Positions 14,021 through 28,597 of a DNA stretch of 64,000 nt are shown here, piece after piece. The DNA lies in contig CM119266.1 of the NCBI GenBank assembly GCA_051294375.1, forward strand, positions 6,961,431 to 7,025,430, in the 5' to 3' direction. Origin of the DNA: Paraspadella gotoi. Lineage: Eukaryota; Chaetognatha. The translations under genes and the position numbers were made by a program. The notes under the pieces are model-generated. The model did no database searches and was not told where the DNA came from. It worked only from the letters and a program-made list of their open reading frames with translations. Positions within the stretch are counted from its first letter, which is position 1. Each line of letters opens with the position of its first letter.

Positions 14021-14149
14021 CAAGTTACCGAGCTTCCTCCTCCGCCACCCCCCTTCTCTATAGAAAACGTGTCACTGTAATAGTTAAAACTTGGGAAAAC
14101 CCTATGCTCTCTGTTTTCCTTCCTCTCTTCATTTTTTAAAACTAATAAT

Positions 14150-15660
14150 GGTTGTCTGTTTCATCTGTAACCCTTATTAATCCCGTAATGAACTGTTTCA
14201 AGTCAATTTTCCTCTCGCATGAAAACATCGTAGATACCATCCTATACAAAACAGGCCTCATGACAGAATGTTATTCCATTAACGACTGCGTCGCCTGGTC
14301 CAATCAGCCGGTTAATTCATCCTTCGATCGACGAATTGACCAATCGACGTACCGACTCTTCCCATGCTTCCTTCCTCCGCCAAGATGGCTCCTCCGGGTT
14401 CCCCGTATGGAGGATCAAGGAGGGAGGCAGTCCACCTCTTCACGCACCAATCTGACGGAAGACGGCGCCAGACCTCACGGGGGACGACGGAAGCAGGGAG
14501 CAGCAGTCCGTTTATGGAGCACGGGAGAGAATAAAACGCGGACTCTCGCGACATTCGCGCGGGGTCATTTGCTCCGGTCGCGCATCTTCTCGATCTTCCT
14601 GCGGATCGGGCTGCATTCTCTTCCTCGGATGGGCCTCGTCGTCGGCCAAGCCAGTGGTCGTGTGGATTTTGCTCTTGGCTTCTATCAATTATTCTCAGTT
14701 TATTCAAATTACGATGGATATTATTGGAGCTACCAAATTGATTACCTCATATGTTCAATTATAGGCATCCTGTTGACGATTGTCATCACTCCTTGATCTC
14801 CTACGCGGTGCTGGGGTTGACGATCCTCTCCATTTGCGCCATCTCTACCGCACGGCGCCGAACTCTTAACACGCGGAAGGCGGCAGTAGCAGCCTCACTC
14901 TATCCGGATTCAGTTCCGATGACGAGAAATCTTGGCGAGAGCAACAATTGTGTAGTTAATATTGGTAAAAGCGAGGGCGAGAGGGGATCGTCAATAATAA
15001 ATTTATTTAAAATAGTATTTCATCAATAAATGAATTTTCATACAAAATTAAATACAAGCATTATAAAATGCGTATTTTTTTATTATTACATGTTCTTATT
15101 CATTATTCAAGAAACCTCGTCGCGGTTAGAGGAATGACAACATAAGTTGTAGCAGATGAGTTTACATCTTTTGGCGAATGTATCTGTCGAATGTGCAAAA
15201 ATAAGAAAAATTCTTTGCAAGTTTTTTTTTCTTAATCTTGGACTCATTACTGAAGAGTTTGCTGACGTTATTTCTCCACTATAGACAGTGCTAAACTATG
15301 ACTAATATGTTCGGTTGTACAAAGATTTTCTTCAACTTTTTATATGTTTTGATTATGGTTGTAACTCGTAATCTTATTCGATGAACCATTATATTCAGGA
15401 GTTGTCCGTCTACCTCGGCCTTGGCTCCTTCTTCCGCGCATTACTCTGCCAACACACATGCTGCCACCATGCTGCACCTTCATATTCGTGCGCGAGCGCC
15501 GGGATTTCGTGGAGAAACGAGTGCGTTGACTGAAAACATCATCGGGTCCCGGAAAGGGCGTCCCGTTCGTTTATTCCTAAAAAACCGAGATGCCCGGCGG
15601 CTACTGGATGATCCGCTCGTTTATTATTAATAACTATTACAAAAACGGGTCTGATCATGT
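14150..15660 (+). pseudogene. Noisy inverted copy of SLC12A9 N-terminal exons (artefact)
   Basis: On the plus strand, 14530-14680 reads like KRTLATF..IFSIFLRIG..GLVVGQA. This matches the true exon at 24611-24417 (minus) with errors. 14780-14860 contains [19 protein letters not shown], as in exon 24299-24153. 15480-15640 contains fragments matching exon 23899-23675, including the PGGYW region. The order is exon 3, 4, 5, inverted relative to the source. Insertions destroy the frame. I read this as raw-read sequence placed in the assembly and not as a second gene. Confidence 0.8.
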
Positions 15661-17189
15661 CTGTTAACGTGAACCTGTCCCAAGTTGTATTATGGGCGCC
15701 CGAGAAGTTTTTTCACTTTTGGAACCTTCCGCCACAGGGTACGAATCCGGATGTTATAAGTTAAGGGTGGTTGAAAAAGCGTTTCATAATATTTTAAAAA
15801 ACATGTTCTTCGTAAGGCTGAACCTAAAGGTATTAGTAATTCGTCACTCTATAAATCAAAGACCGTTAATGGAAGCAACAAGTGAAAAACTTATTACAGA
15901 AAATTATAAGGACAAATTTGATATGAGCGGGATATACAAGATCAATTTTTAAGAGTTCAAAAAACTTAAGACGGCTGAGATAAATACACAAATGGCAAAG
16001 TGAGATCTTTGTGAAAACAACTAAAATATCTAGCCTAATCCTTCCTTGAGATTTTTAACTATGATATTGTCAAACTTATTGTTTTTTCCGTCGCTCACAT
16101 AGAAGATAACCCAATGTCCTGCACAAATAAAAACAGGATTATGTTAAGATCTGCTAACCAAATTTTTAGGTTTAACAATTATCTGGAAGAATTTTAAAAA
16201 TTCTGTTAAAAAAGCATATATAAACTTATTAGATAACCAATTAAAGAATTATAACCAAGAAAGATGAAAAAGTTGTATATTTAACAATAGATTTCTATTG
16301 CTGATATCTTCTTTAAATGGCGAAGATAACACCAGAGACAAATTAAAAGAAAAGTCGACCTTGGTAAGAGTGAAGAGGGGACCTGAGAAAGACCCGCTTT
16401 CTCAAACACCTCCCTACGTCCCCTTTTTTTTTTCTCATTGCTAATGAGCGAATTTAAAGGCAGTCAATAAATCATTCGAGAGAAAATAGTAAATCCTCCC
16501 GAACAATTTATTATCTCTATTCAAGTTCAGAAAATTGACTCGCTCGTACGCGAATCCAATGATCTGAAGAGAAGATTCAACGCCGTGTTAAAGTTCAAAA
16601 TCTTGAATGATATTTGAGTGAAATAAGCAAAAAAATTTGACTCATCTTCGCGGTGAATTCTAGGGTATGGAATTATCTGCGTATGCCTCTCGGGCTTGAA
16701 CAGGCGTCTCACAGATCATCGCGTCGTAGTCTTTTCGGTCCAGTGGGGGACGTGATTTCTCGGTGGAAAGAGCTCCCCGGATGCATACGGCCAATGGTTG
16801 TTAGGTGACTCGCTGTGGATCCGAGCGGGAAGGGAGGTTGGGCGTTATGGCTGAAGTGATTAAAAAAGGGATAAAACAGAGGGAAGCGTAAAAAGAAAGA
16901 TTGTAAGAGACATTCATACCGGTTTGCGTCGAATCCGGTTGTGACGAGAAAATAATAAGTATCTTAAAGTTTAAAGTAAGTCCCTAAAGAGCAACAGCCC
17001 ACCAAACTAAAAAATAAACTTACCTTTCCTGAAAGGGAAGTGTCTCTCTACCCCCGCCCGATTAAAACTGACGTAATACTCCTTTATAGATTTTTTTTCT
17101 CGATGGCGAAATTTCCTCATCTGCGGCTTGAAGCGTCGACGGCTGTCGATAGACGCTTGAGGGTCGAGACTTCGGTTGAGGAGATTCAC
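15661..17189. other. Unresolved noisy sequence
   Basis: No intact coding exon was seen. Short stretches (for example near 16928) resemble the plus-strand sequence near 23415, so this is probably more of the error-rich SLC12A9 material. I could not align it with confidence. Confidence 0.4.
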
Positions 17190-17669
17190 TGGATAGACTT
17201 CTAGAACTGTAAGGGTATCGTAGATTTTTATAAATATTTTAAAATTTCAGTATGACTTATAAATTGATTTTTTCGTTGAAAATTGATTAAAAAGTTGTGA
17301 GAATATTTGGTAAGCATTTTGAAAAAAAAACATGTTGTCTCATGGAGAGAGAGGGGTGTGGTGAAAACGGATTAGAGAAGAAATAAACACAGGGAAAACG
17401 AAACTTGAGAAATAATTTGGGTGTTCTCGTGTTTTTGAGCGGATTTAGATGGGGATGTGCCGGTATTGTCGTGCTTGGTGGGAGAAGGGCGGGCGTTGGA
17501 GGTGGGCACCTACCACGAGGTCAGTGGCTGGTGCCGATACCGGTAAGGTCCACTTGACTGCAGGCTAGAGGATGCGAGGTGGTGTCCGACCGCGCCAGCA
17601 ACGTCATGAGTAGCGACCGCGATACCGTGGGACACTAAACCGCCCTACTGCGGAGGTAGGCCGAGTGGG
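17190..17669 (+). repeat. Noisy direct copy of about 2690-3000
   Basis: 17200-17300 resembles 2695-2760 (intron of SLC12A9) and 17390-17420 resembles 2820-2840, again with inserted bases and some unrelated GC-rich sequence at 17440-17665. It leads directly into the clean copy that starts at 17670. Confidence 0.65.
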
Positions 17670-19703
17670 CTTATGTTTTCCATAAGTATTCAAGAGGGAT
17701 TTGGAGGACAGTTTTTCTTATCTTATGTTATTGTGATCATTTGCTATTAATTTATTATGAATCATTGCTTTTAATAATAATACTGTAATGTGTGTAATGT
17801 AATGTAAGTGAGCAAAAGTTCTGAAATTGATGCAGAAACAAACAAGAAAGCGACATAGAGAGAGTGAGGCAAAGAGTGAGAGCAAGAGAGCAAAAGCTAA
17901 AGTGAGAGAGAGAATTCTGATTGTTGTTTAAGATGCGAAGGTTGCATGTTCGAGGCTATCACAAATATTTTTTTTTCGTAACCAGGAGACGTTAGATAAG
18001 AAGAGATATGTTTATGTGACTGAAAAGTGAAATCGCGGCACTGGTTAAGGAAGAAAGAGAGAGAGACAGAAAGAGAGTCAGCAACTGTATGGACAACAAA
18101 GTGACCAAACAGTAATGAACTCTATAGTAAAAACTTATCCTGAGCTCTAATTTTCAATCCAGATCATAGACTATGGATATGAATATAATTAATAAGTGGT
18201 AGATTTATCATAAATATATATATTGCAGGACTACCCAAGGCCTACCTATTACTAAAATTTAAAACCAAATAATATTCACAAATAAGGAAGTTATGTATCA
18301 TTGAAAAAATGACCCATCTAAAATATTAGCACTGATAAATAGGGAAAAAAACTTTTTGATAGTAACAATATTTCTACAGAAGTTTACAACCTCTTGAGTA
18401 CAAGTTAGCAAAAATTTTAAGAAAAAAATTTAAAATATATTAGAGCTAAGCAAGGTTTTAAAAAAAATTTTGAGCCATTTTTAAGTGGTTTAAGATTATT
18501 TTTTGAAAGAATTGCTTAAATGGGCAATAGCCAGACATCCAGGCAACGTCCTATAAAATCCTAAAGCCATTTATCCTATAAATGGAAAAGTTAATCCATG
18601 TACAGATTTACGGCATTCTAGGTTTCCGGTACTGTAGTAAATATAAATTGAAGATTAGATTTAGGTCAAATAAAAATCGACCGTATATAACGAAAATAAA
18701 AAAAGTTTTTGATAGACTTGCATGGCTCTTAATCTCGGCGCATCTAAAAATAATATTAAAAAATACAAATTAAATTAATAAATTAAAATTGATCTTTACT
18801 TTTTCTATTAAAAACCTACTTTTACTAGCTTGATTCCATTTGAAACTTGAATTCAGCTCAATGAACTAGTTTTTTAATCACAGACAAAATTTCAACTCAA
18901 TTGATTCATCCAAACATAAGTAATAAGACTTTAAAGGTACTGGAGAAAGGATGGACAGACAGACATATGGACAGACAAATGTTTGAAGTTTTTGATATCA
19001 AACGACAGTTAAACAGAGGAGATTCCGATTGCATTGTTTTTTAAGAGATATGTTGTTCACATGTTAAAGAATAAACCAATCTTCTTTTTAGTTGTGAATT
19101 CTGTCAGCATTTATGTATTTAACTGTATCTTGAGAGCTTTAAGAGATTTTGCATTAATTTTTCTACATAACATTCAGGGAGTAATGCCCTCGGATGAGAA
19201 ACAATAAAAAATGAAAAATCAATACTGAAATTTTTTTTTTAACTGCATAGTTTTTTCTACGAGACTGTACATCCGTCTTACCTGAACATTTCCAAGAACA
19301 TAAAGTCCCCCTTCTTGATGTCGTACAAAGTCGATGAGTTGGCAAGAGGATCTCGGTTCGCGACCAGAAGCAATACTTGTGTTCGCCAATATTTGACGTG
19401 CTCTTGTCGAGAGTCCAGCAGCAAGAGATATTTACGGACTTGATGGAATATCAGCGCCTGTGAGATGTGAGAGGAAAGAGGAGAGGTTGTTTGTGTTACT
19501 AAAACTTAACACGTAATATTTAATAGTTAAAAAATTGACCTGTGAAATAGAACCCAGCCTGTGGCCGGCGGCGAGTACCACCAAATGAGAAGAATTAAAA
19601 GAAGAAGGACGACGATGGAGGCGGCGGCGTAGTCGGGCTTTACCACGAACGCCATCACCAGGGACGCGAGGAAACCTTTATGAGACGAATTATGCATCGA
19701 TTG
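17670..19703 (-). pseudogene. Near-identical second copy of 3000-5040 (SLC12A9 exons 10-11)
   Basis: This matches 3000-5040 almost base for base with scattered one- or two-base indels. It contains copies of SLC12A9 exons 5007-4871 (at about 19690-19555) and 4788-4609 (at about 19475-19280). The second has lost two bases in the codons for the VNDIKK region (cgtacaaag against cgttcacaaag), so it is frameshifted. It ends, like the first copy, in GAATA repeats. A duplicated allele or unpolished contig end is more likely than a real duplication. Confidence 0.85.
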
Positions 19704-20310
19704 AATAGAATAGAATAGAATAGAATAGAATAGAATAGAATAGAATAGAAGAGAATAGAAATTAGAATAGAAATAGAATTAGAATAGAATAGAATAGAAT
19801 GAGGAAAGAGAATAGAATAGAATAGAATGAATAGAATAGAAAGATGTAGAGAAATAAGAAAGAAGAATAAGAAAGANNNNNNNNNNNNNNNNNNNNNNNN
19901 NGAGAATTTATAAATGATAGAATAGAATAGAATAGAATAGAATAGAATAGAATAGAATAGAATAGAATAGAATAGAATAGATAGAATAAGAGAAGAGAAT
20001 AGAATAGAATAAAATAGAATAGAAGAAGGAATATAATAGAATAGAAGAGAATAGAATAGAGAGAATTAGAATAGAATTAGAAGAGAATAGAATAGAATAG
20101 AAGATAGAATAGAATAGAATAGAATAGAATAGAATAGGAATAGAATAGAATAGAATAGAAGAGGAATAGAATAGAATAGATAAATAGAATAGAAGAGAAT
20201 AGAATAGAATAGAATAGAATAGATAGAAGAATAAATAGAATAGAAAGAATGAATAAATAGAATAGAATAATAGAATAGAATAGAAGAGAATAGAATAGAA
20301 TAGAATTTCT
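19703..20310. repeat. Degenerate (GAATA)n satellite array with gap
   Basis: Long array of GAATA with variants such as GAGAATA and AGAATTA, interrupted by an N run. The variants look like sequencing error added to a pure pentanucleotide array. By reconstruction it lies in the SLC12A9 intron between exon 22214-22098 and exon 5007-4871. Confidence 0.9.
19877..19901. other. Assembly gap of 25 N
   Basis: Exactly 25 undetermined bases inside the GAATA array. A fixed short N run is a usual placeholder for a gap of unknown or over-filled size. This supports a gap-filling origin for the surrounding copies. Confidence 0.98.
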
Positions 20311-21741
20311 AAATAGTACTTGACGCAGTGGTCTAAATTTTATTAATCGTTATTTTAATATTATTCCTCCTCTTTACCAAGAAGGCAGGTGTGCCAGGAA
20401 TAGTAAATAAAAAGTGGGACGGAAGTTCGGCGCCGACGCGAATCTCCAGGGTAAGGCAGGATAAGTTCGACGCCGCGTAGACGAGAAGGTATAATAACTG
20501 AAATAAAAAGTAATATACAATGTAATCTTAATATATGAAATAATAGAACGAATGTAAACAATTTTAGCTATAATCCTGACCCGTGACTAGTGGAGCCAAG
20601 AGATTAAACTTCTTAAAGAAAGAGATGCACTGGACGGCGAGGAAGGAAACGACGACGGCGGCGACGGGGTTGCCCGACTTGGTCGCGTACGACGCCGGGC
20701 GGAGAAGACTCCCGAAGAGTCGATCCTGGCCACCGCCTCCAAGAGTGCGGAGCCGCCGATGAGGCAGGCCAACGCAGCGCTGGGGTAACAAATTTAAAAT
20801 GAGATTTGTTTATTAGAATCATAATCATATTTATGATCATGATCTTAATCTTGATCTTTATCATCATCATCATCATCTTCAACAACAACATTAAATAAAA
20901 ACCAAAACAATAATTAAAAAAAAAATCAGCAAAAAAACAGCAAAAACTAAAAAAAACAACTAAAAACGATACCCAACAAAAACAACAACGACAACCGTGT
21001 CCCTGACCTCAATGAAGTGACGAACATTCCGACCAAAACGACGGAGAAGTGAACGTCGATCGCTTGCATCACGTTGTAGTTGTATTTGAGGAGGAGATTG
21101 TCGCAGTGAAGGCGAGCATGAAGGCGAGAAGGGCGTAAGCGAGGAGGTGAAGCTCGTCGCCTGCACGGTTCCGCGCGGGGATGGATTTGGTAGGGTTCTC
21201 AGTTGCCCGACATGTTGGCGCCGGCCATGATTGCCTGGGAGGGATTGTGGGATAGAGAGTGGGGAGGTAGGGTTGAGTTGGGTCGGTGAGTTAATTGATT
21301 GGTTGGCTGCGGTGTTGATTGATTGTTTAGTACATGTATATTTCAGAATAAAAGGAATCAAACATTAAAGGGAGGTTTAGAATCAATAAAAATCAAATAA
21401 AAAAAAAAGATAATTCCTTGTTTTGAAAATGTCGGAATTTCATCAATTTGTTATCGTCATTCTACACTTCAATGCTATCATAATTTTACAATCTAAAATT
21501 AACTATCAAGGATATTTATTTTAAACAATTTTAATCATGATTGAAATGATCTTCTTCTTCAAGCCAATCTATGCAAATTCACCGTGACGCTACTGAAGAG
21601 AATTCCGAAAACCTTTCCAAATTAAGATCTTCGCCGGTGGAATAGTCCAGCCCGAAGTGATCGTAGAGATTTCCCTCGAAGGTCCGCAGATCGAATCCGG
21701 TGTAGTGGCGAAACAGTCGGTGGCGTTGGGATTGCAGATGG
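20311..21741 (-). pseudogene. Second, frame-broken copy of 22027-23465 (SLC12A9 exons 6-9)
   Basis: It matches 22027-23465 closely with small indels. It contains copies of exons 9, 8 and 7 and the 3' part of exon 6. Frameshifts include a changed stretch at 20735-20765 (exon 8, around [12 protein letters not shown]) and missing or added bases at 21145-21215 (exon 7, around [10 protein letters not shown]). The other copy is intact in each case. It ends abruptly at 21741 in GAATA repeats in the middle of exon 6, so it cannot be a functional gene part. Probably an unmerged error-rich duplicate. Confidence 0.88.
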
Positions 21742-22026
21742 AAGAGAAGAGAAGAGAATAGAATAGAATAGAAGAGAATATAATAGAATAGAAGAGAATA
21801 GAATAGAAGAGAATAGAATAGAATAGAATAGAATAGAAGAGAATAGATAGAATAGAATAGAATGAGAGAATAGAATAGAATAGGAATAGAATAGAATAGA
21901 AGAGAATAGAATAGAATAGAATTAGAATAGATAGAAAGGAATAGTTAATATTAAAGCAAGAGAATGAATATAACTTAGATAGAAGAGTAATAGAATAGAA
22001 TAGAAGAGAATAGAATAGAATAGAAT
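21742..22026. repeat. (GAATA)n array
   Basis: Further degenerate GAATA array directly downstream of SLC12A9 exon 22214-22098 (minus strand sense). This is probably the true left edge of the intronic array. Confidence 0.9.
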
Positions 22027-22097
22027 TTCTAAATAGTACTTGACGCAGTGGTCTAAATTTTATTAATCGTTATTTTAATATTATTCCTCCTCTTTAC

Positions 22098-25000
22098 CAA
22101 GAAGGCAGGTGTGCCAGGAATAGTAATAAAAAGTGGGACGGAAGTTCGGCGCCGACGCGATCTCCAGGGTAAGGCAGGATAAGTTCGACGCCGCGTAGAC
22201 GAGAAGGTATAATACTGAAATAAAAAGTAATATACAATGTAATCTTAATATATGAAATAATAGAACGAATGTAAACAATTTTAGCTATAATCCTGACCCG
22301 TGACTAGTGGAGCCAAGAGATTAAACTTCTTAAAGAAAGAGATGCACTGGACGGCGAGGAAGGAAACGACGACGGCGGCGACGGGGTTGCCCGACTTGGT
22401 CGCGTACGACGCCGGGCGGAGAAGACTGCCGAAGAGTCGATCCTTGGCCACCGCCTCCAAGATGCGGGAGGCGCCGATGAGGCAGGCCAACGCAGCGCTG
22501 GGGTAACAAATTTAAAATGAGATTTGTTTATTAGAATCATAATCATATTTATGATCATGATCTTAATCTTGATCTTTATCATCATCATCATCATCTTCAA
22601 CAACAACATTAAATAAAAACCAAAACAATAATTAAAAAAAAATCAGCAACAAAAACAGCAAAAACTAAAAAACAACTAAAACGATACCCAACAAAACAAC
22701 AACGACAACCGTGTCCCTGACCTCAATGAAGTGACGAACATTCCGACCAAAACGACGGAGAAGTGAACGTCGATCGCTTGCATCACGTTGTAGTTGTATT
22801 TGAGGAGGAGATTGTCGCAGGTGAAGGCGAGCATGAAGGCGAGAAGGGCGTAAGCGAGGAGAGTGAAGCTCGTCGCCTGCACGGTTCCGCGCGGGATGGA
22901 TTTGGTAGGGTTCTTCAGTTCGCCCGACATGTTGGCGCCGGCCATGATGCCTGGGAGGGATTTGTGGGATAGAGAGTGGGGAGGTAGGGTTGAGTTGGGT
23001 CGGTGAGTTAATTGATTGGTTGGCTGCGTGGTTGATTGATTGTTTAGTACATGTATATTTCAGAATAAATAGGAATCAAACATTAAAGGGAGGTTTAGAA
23101 TCAATAAAAATCAAATAAAAAAAAAGATAATTCCATGTTTTGAAAATGTCGGAATTTCATCAATTTGTTATCGTCATTCTACACTTCAATGCTATCATAA
23201 TTTTACAATCTAAAATTAACTATCAAGGATATTTATTTTAAACAATTTTAATTCATGATTGAAATGATCTTTCTTCCTTCAAGCCAATCATATGCAAATT
23301 CACCCGTGACGCTACTGAAGAGAATTCCGAAAACCTTTCCAAAATTAAGATCTTCGCCGGTGGAATAGTCCAGCCCGAAGTGATCGTAGAGATTTCCCTC
23401 GAAGGTCCGCAGATCGAATCCGGTGTAGTTGGCGAAACAGTCGGTGGCGTTGGGATTGCAGATGGGCGAGGCGGACGCGACGTCGACGGAGAATGAAGAG
23501 TGGTTGACGAAGAAGCTGATCAACACCACGAGATAGCATAAAAAGGTGATGATGAAGAGACCTGGTAAAGATTGTTAAACAATATTGTTAAATAAATATA
23601 TAATAATGTTATTTAATATCATTTAAAGTTAAATGATATTCATATTTTTATGTTTGTTTATTGTCTAGAGTCACCGGCCGATGCTGCGGAGAACGCCCCA
23701 GCGCCGCAGAGACATATGAAGACGTTGAAGGAGTTGACGAGCGACTTGTAGAGGTAGCTCCACCAGTAGCCGCCGGGGAGAACGGCGGCGACGGCACCGT
23801 CAGGACCGAAGTTGTCGACGACGCCCTCGACGAAGCCGGCCACGTAGAGGGCGCTGCAACCGACGGAGGCGACGAAAAAGAGGAGACCGAGAGCGCCGCC
23901 TATTGAGGACAATGGAAATCTCGGATGTAAAATTTTTGTTTGATAATATTTTTTTTAGTTAATATTAACACAAAATTTAAACTTTATTAATAATAAATAT
24001 TGAATTAGTCAATTAACGTTGGCTTAGCGGATGGAGGAACGGACAAACCTACTGAAAGGATTTTCATATATCGAATCTGACATGGAGACCGATTTAAACC
24101 TTTTTTTAGATGTTTCGCTAATTCGATTATTATTGTCATTCATTCAACTCACCCAATTCTGGCCCCAGCGTCCGACTGATCATGAAGTAGGCGCCGCCTC
24201 CCTGGACGGCGCCGTTGGTGGAGATTGCGCAGATGGAGAGGATCGTCAACCCTAGCACCGCGTAGGAGATCAAGAGGATCGCCAGCGTCAACAGAAAACC
24301 TAGTGAAAATATAAAGACAATTATGAATAGGAATAATTCATATTGTTTTAAATAATTATTAAATAACAATGATCAATAATTTATCAATGTTTTTTTTTCT
24401 CGCCAAACGAATCGACCTGCTTGTCCCACGACCATCCCTATCCGGAGGAAGAGGAGCGAAGAGAATATGGAGAGGGCGACTGGAGCGAAAACTCCAGCGA
24501 AGGTGCCGAGAGTCCGTTTGCTCTTACGACCCTCCTCGCTGGAGTCGCTCGAGTCGCTGGAGCGAGACAGATCAGCGTTATCTTTGTTCCCATGACACAA
24601 CAGCCAGGATTCTGTTAAAGTGGGAGAAAGCGAATGGGTCCATAAATCATAAAGCGATGAATAGAGCGATTGACGAGGCCGCGTCTCTCTCTCTCCGCAG
24701 TTAAGAAATTAAAATGATTTCCGGGTAATCCCTCGGTCGAGCCTCGCCGTCTCTCATCGGCCGAGAGTCCTTACTCCTTAGGTATCACTCACTAAATTGT
24801 GTTGGGGAGTCGGCGGCGAACGGAGACTGTGGACGATCTTGAAGAAGAGGAGTTTTGTCGCTGACGAAAGAAGATGATTCCATTTCGTATTTGGCATCGG
24901 ATGGCGGGAACATTCGGCCATTGCGGCCTACAAGTAGAAAGGACGTTTAATTTTTATAATTAAAAGCCATTTGTTAAGTAACCCCGTTCGGCCGAAAGTC

Positions 25001-25217
25001 AACCAATCATCCAATCAAAAGTCGATTCATTCATTTATCAATTTATTCATAAATTAAATCAATAAATAAATCAGTTATTTGAATAAATCGCTGACCCGGA
25101 CTCCCGGCGATGTCGATCAAACGGTCCTCTCTGTGCAGATCAGGTAAGGCATAGCGAAAGTCGTCCACGGACTCTTCGTTGCCATCGAAGAGGGAAACCT
25201 GGTCGAAGGATGGAATT
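22098..25217 (-). CDS. SLC12A9: SLC12A9-like cation-chloride cotransporter, N-terminal half (exons 1-9)
   Basis: Exons, 5' to 3': about 25217-25096, 24927-24793, 24611-24417, 24299-24153, 23899-23675, 23561-23304, 22950-22722, 22497-22298, 22214-22098. Each junction keeps phase, and the last ends with one base that joins in phase with exon 5007-4871. Landmarks of the SLC12 membrane domain: [30 protein letters not shown] followed by [101 protein letters not shown]. The order and spacing match SLC12A9. With the C-terminal half the protein is about 980 residues; human SLC12A9 is 914. The cytosolic N-terminus holds DKTPLLQ and a Ser/Asp-rich stretch. No start codon was found in the most 5' piece; the first in-frame Met is in exon 24927-24793 ([10 protein letters not shown]), or an upstream exon was missed. 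Confidence 0.9.
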
Positions 25218-26666
25218 ACGTTTATTTTATGTTACTTGGTTACTTGGTACAACCAATATAAAAATTATCCATTCAGTCAATAAATAAACTATCTTGTCCT
25301 TGACTTTGGACGGGCTATGATGGGTTACAAGATGATAACAAATCAATCAAACTTCTTTTCACAATCCAGTTTAATTTATTTTGTCTGCAATTGCACCTGA
25401 GAGAGATTCATAATCTATTTTTCTCTCTAGCGGAGATTCGAATGGCGGACTGGGGCGGCGCGGCGCCGTGGAGTTTTAATTTAATTTAGCGTCGCTGGCG
25501 AAGGAAAAGAAAAAACATTCGTCGAATACGCAGCTTTATTGATTCCATTTTTTTTATAATATTGACAAACGCTACTGTTGCGTTTGGACAATGAACGACT
25601 TTGTTTCGTCTCCCTTTTCGAAACTGATTTCGTAATAAGTATTATATTGACGCTCGAGACTGAAAGTTTACTAGTAAATTATGGCCACTGATGAGACTCT
25701 ACATTCTACAAGTCGACATACAAGTGACAGCTGAGATTTATATTTGTCTGTTGAGGAGATTATGTTTGCTTAACAACGAGAATCCGAAATACAAGCAGGA
25801 AATATGAATTGATAAACAATTTTAAACTTTTTCAAGTATTTTTAAAAATTTGTTTAACACGATGTTTGATTTCAGTTAATTTTTTTTCACCGGAGGTTGT
25901 CACTTTTTAAAAAAACTCTAATGGAAGTTTGATTTTAATCGATGTGGAGGACCTTACCTCTTCTGAATGAGTCGATAACGAAATTCAATAGACCAGTAAG
26001 TTAATACAAATAGGTTACGAGATCTTTAATCAAGGGAATGTTAAATAATGAATAGTATTAACCTGTTTATTCAGTCTTTTTATTCTAGTATGGCTTAATT
26101 TTAAGATAGAAATATTTCATATTTTGTAATATATTTATTTAATTTTTCTTTATAATGATACACTATTTTTAGAATAAATAGAATAAATATCAAAAAACAA
26201 CCGCAACAGGACGAAAGGGAAAAAAACCGCAAAAAAGTCAAAGTCGATAATGAAATTTATTTTTTGTACTATTTAAAAAAAACTCATCAATCCAAATCAT
26301 TCGAGATTAAAATGAATAGTAAATAGTTTTTTTTATTGGTTTAAAATTAATCCCAGCATTTATAAACGAAAGCTGTATAGTAATATCGGAAACTTATAAT
26401 CATAATCTGTTTTATGTGAGGAGATAAGACGACGTCTCTCTTCATTAACCCCCCCCCCCACAATTATCAGTGTGATAAAGTGATAAAATCAAAAGAAAAA
26501 AAATATCAATTTTCAGAGATTGCGTGGAACCGGAGTGAATTTGGGAGGCGGTCGACTCGCTCTCGCTCTCTCTCATTTTCCTCAAATTGAAAAAAAAAAC
26601 CACATTTTTGCTCATAACCGGTTTTTCTAACAAATTATATCGCGACGCTTTTCTCAAACACGGAGA
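25218..26666. other. Intergenic region between SLC12A9 and RAB11
   Basis: Divergent spacer that should hold both promoters. At 25235-25395 there is a fragment of the dispersed repeat that also occurs at 40190-40584 and 55952-56665 (ATAAAAATTATCCATTCA, then the TTGACTTTGGAC region). A CpG-richer patch lies at 25430-25500 and a poly-C run at 26449-26459. No coding sequence was recognised. Confidence 0.5.

Positions 26667-28597
<1,931 letters not shown>

Noticed and set aside
14152-14796. 214-codon plus-strand frame that looks like a transporter fragment
   Set aside because: It is a noisy inverted copy of SLC12A9 exons 3 and 4 joined through an intron without splicing signals.
17660-21741. A real second SLC12A9 paralogue
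   Set aside because: Copies are near-identical including introns, carry frameshifts, stop in mid-exon at GAATA arrays and flank an N gap, which fits assembly duplication better.
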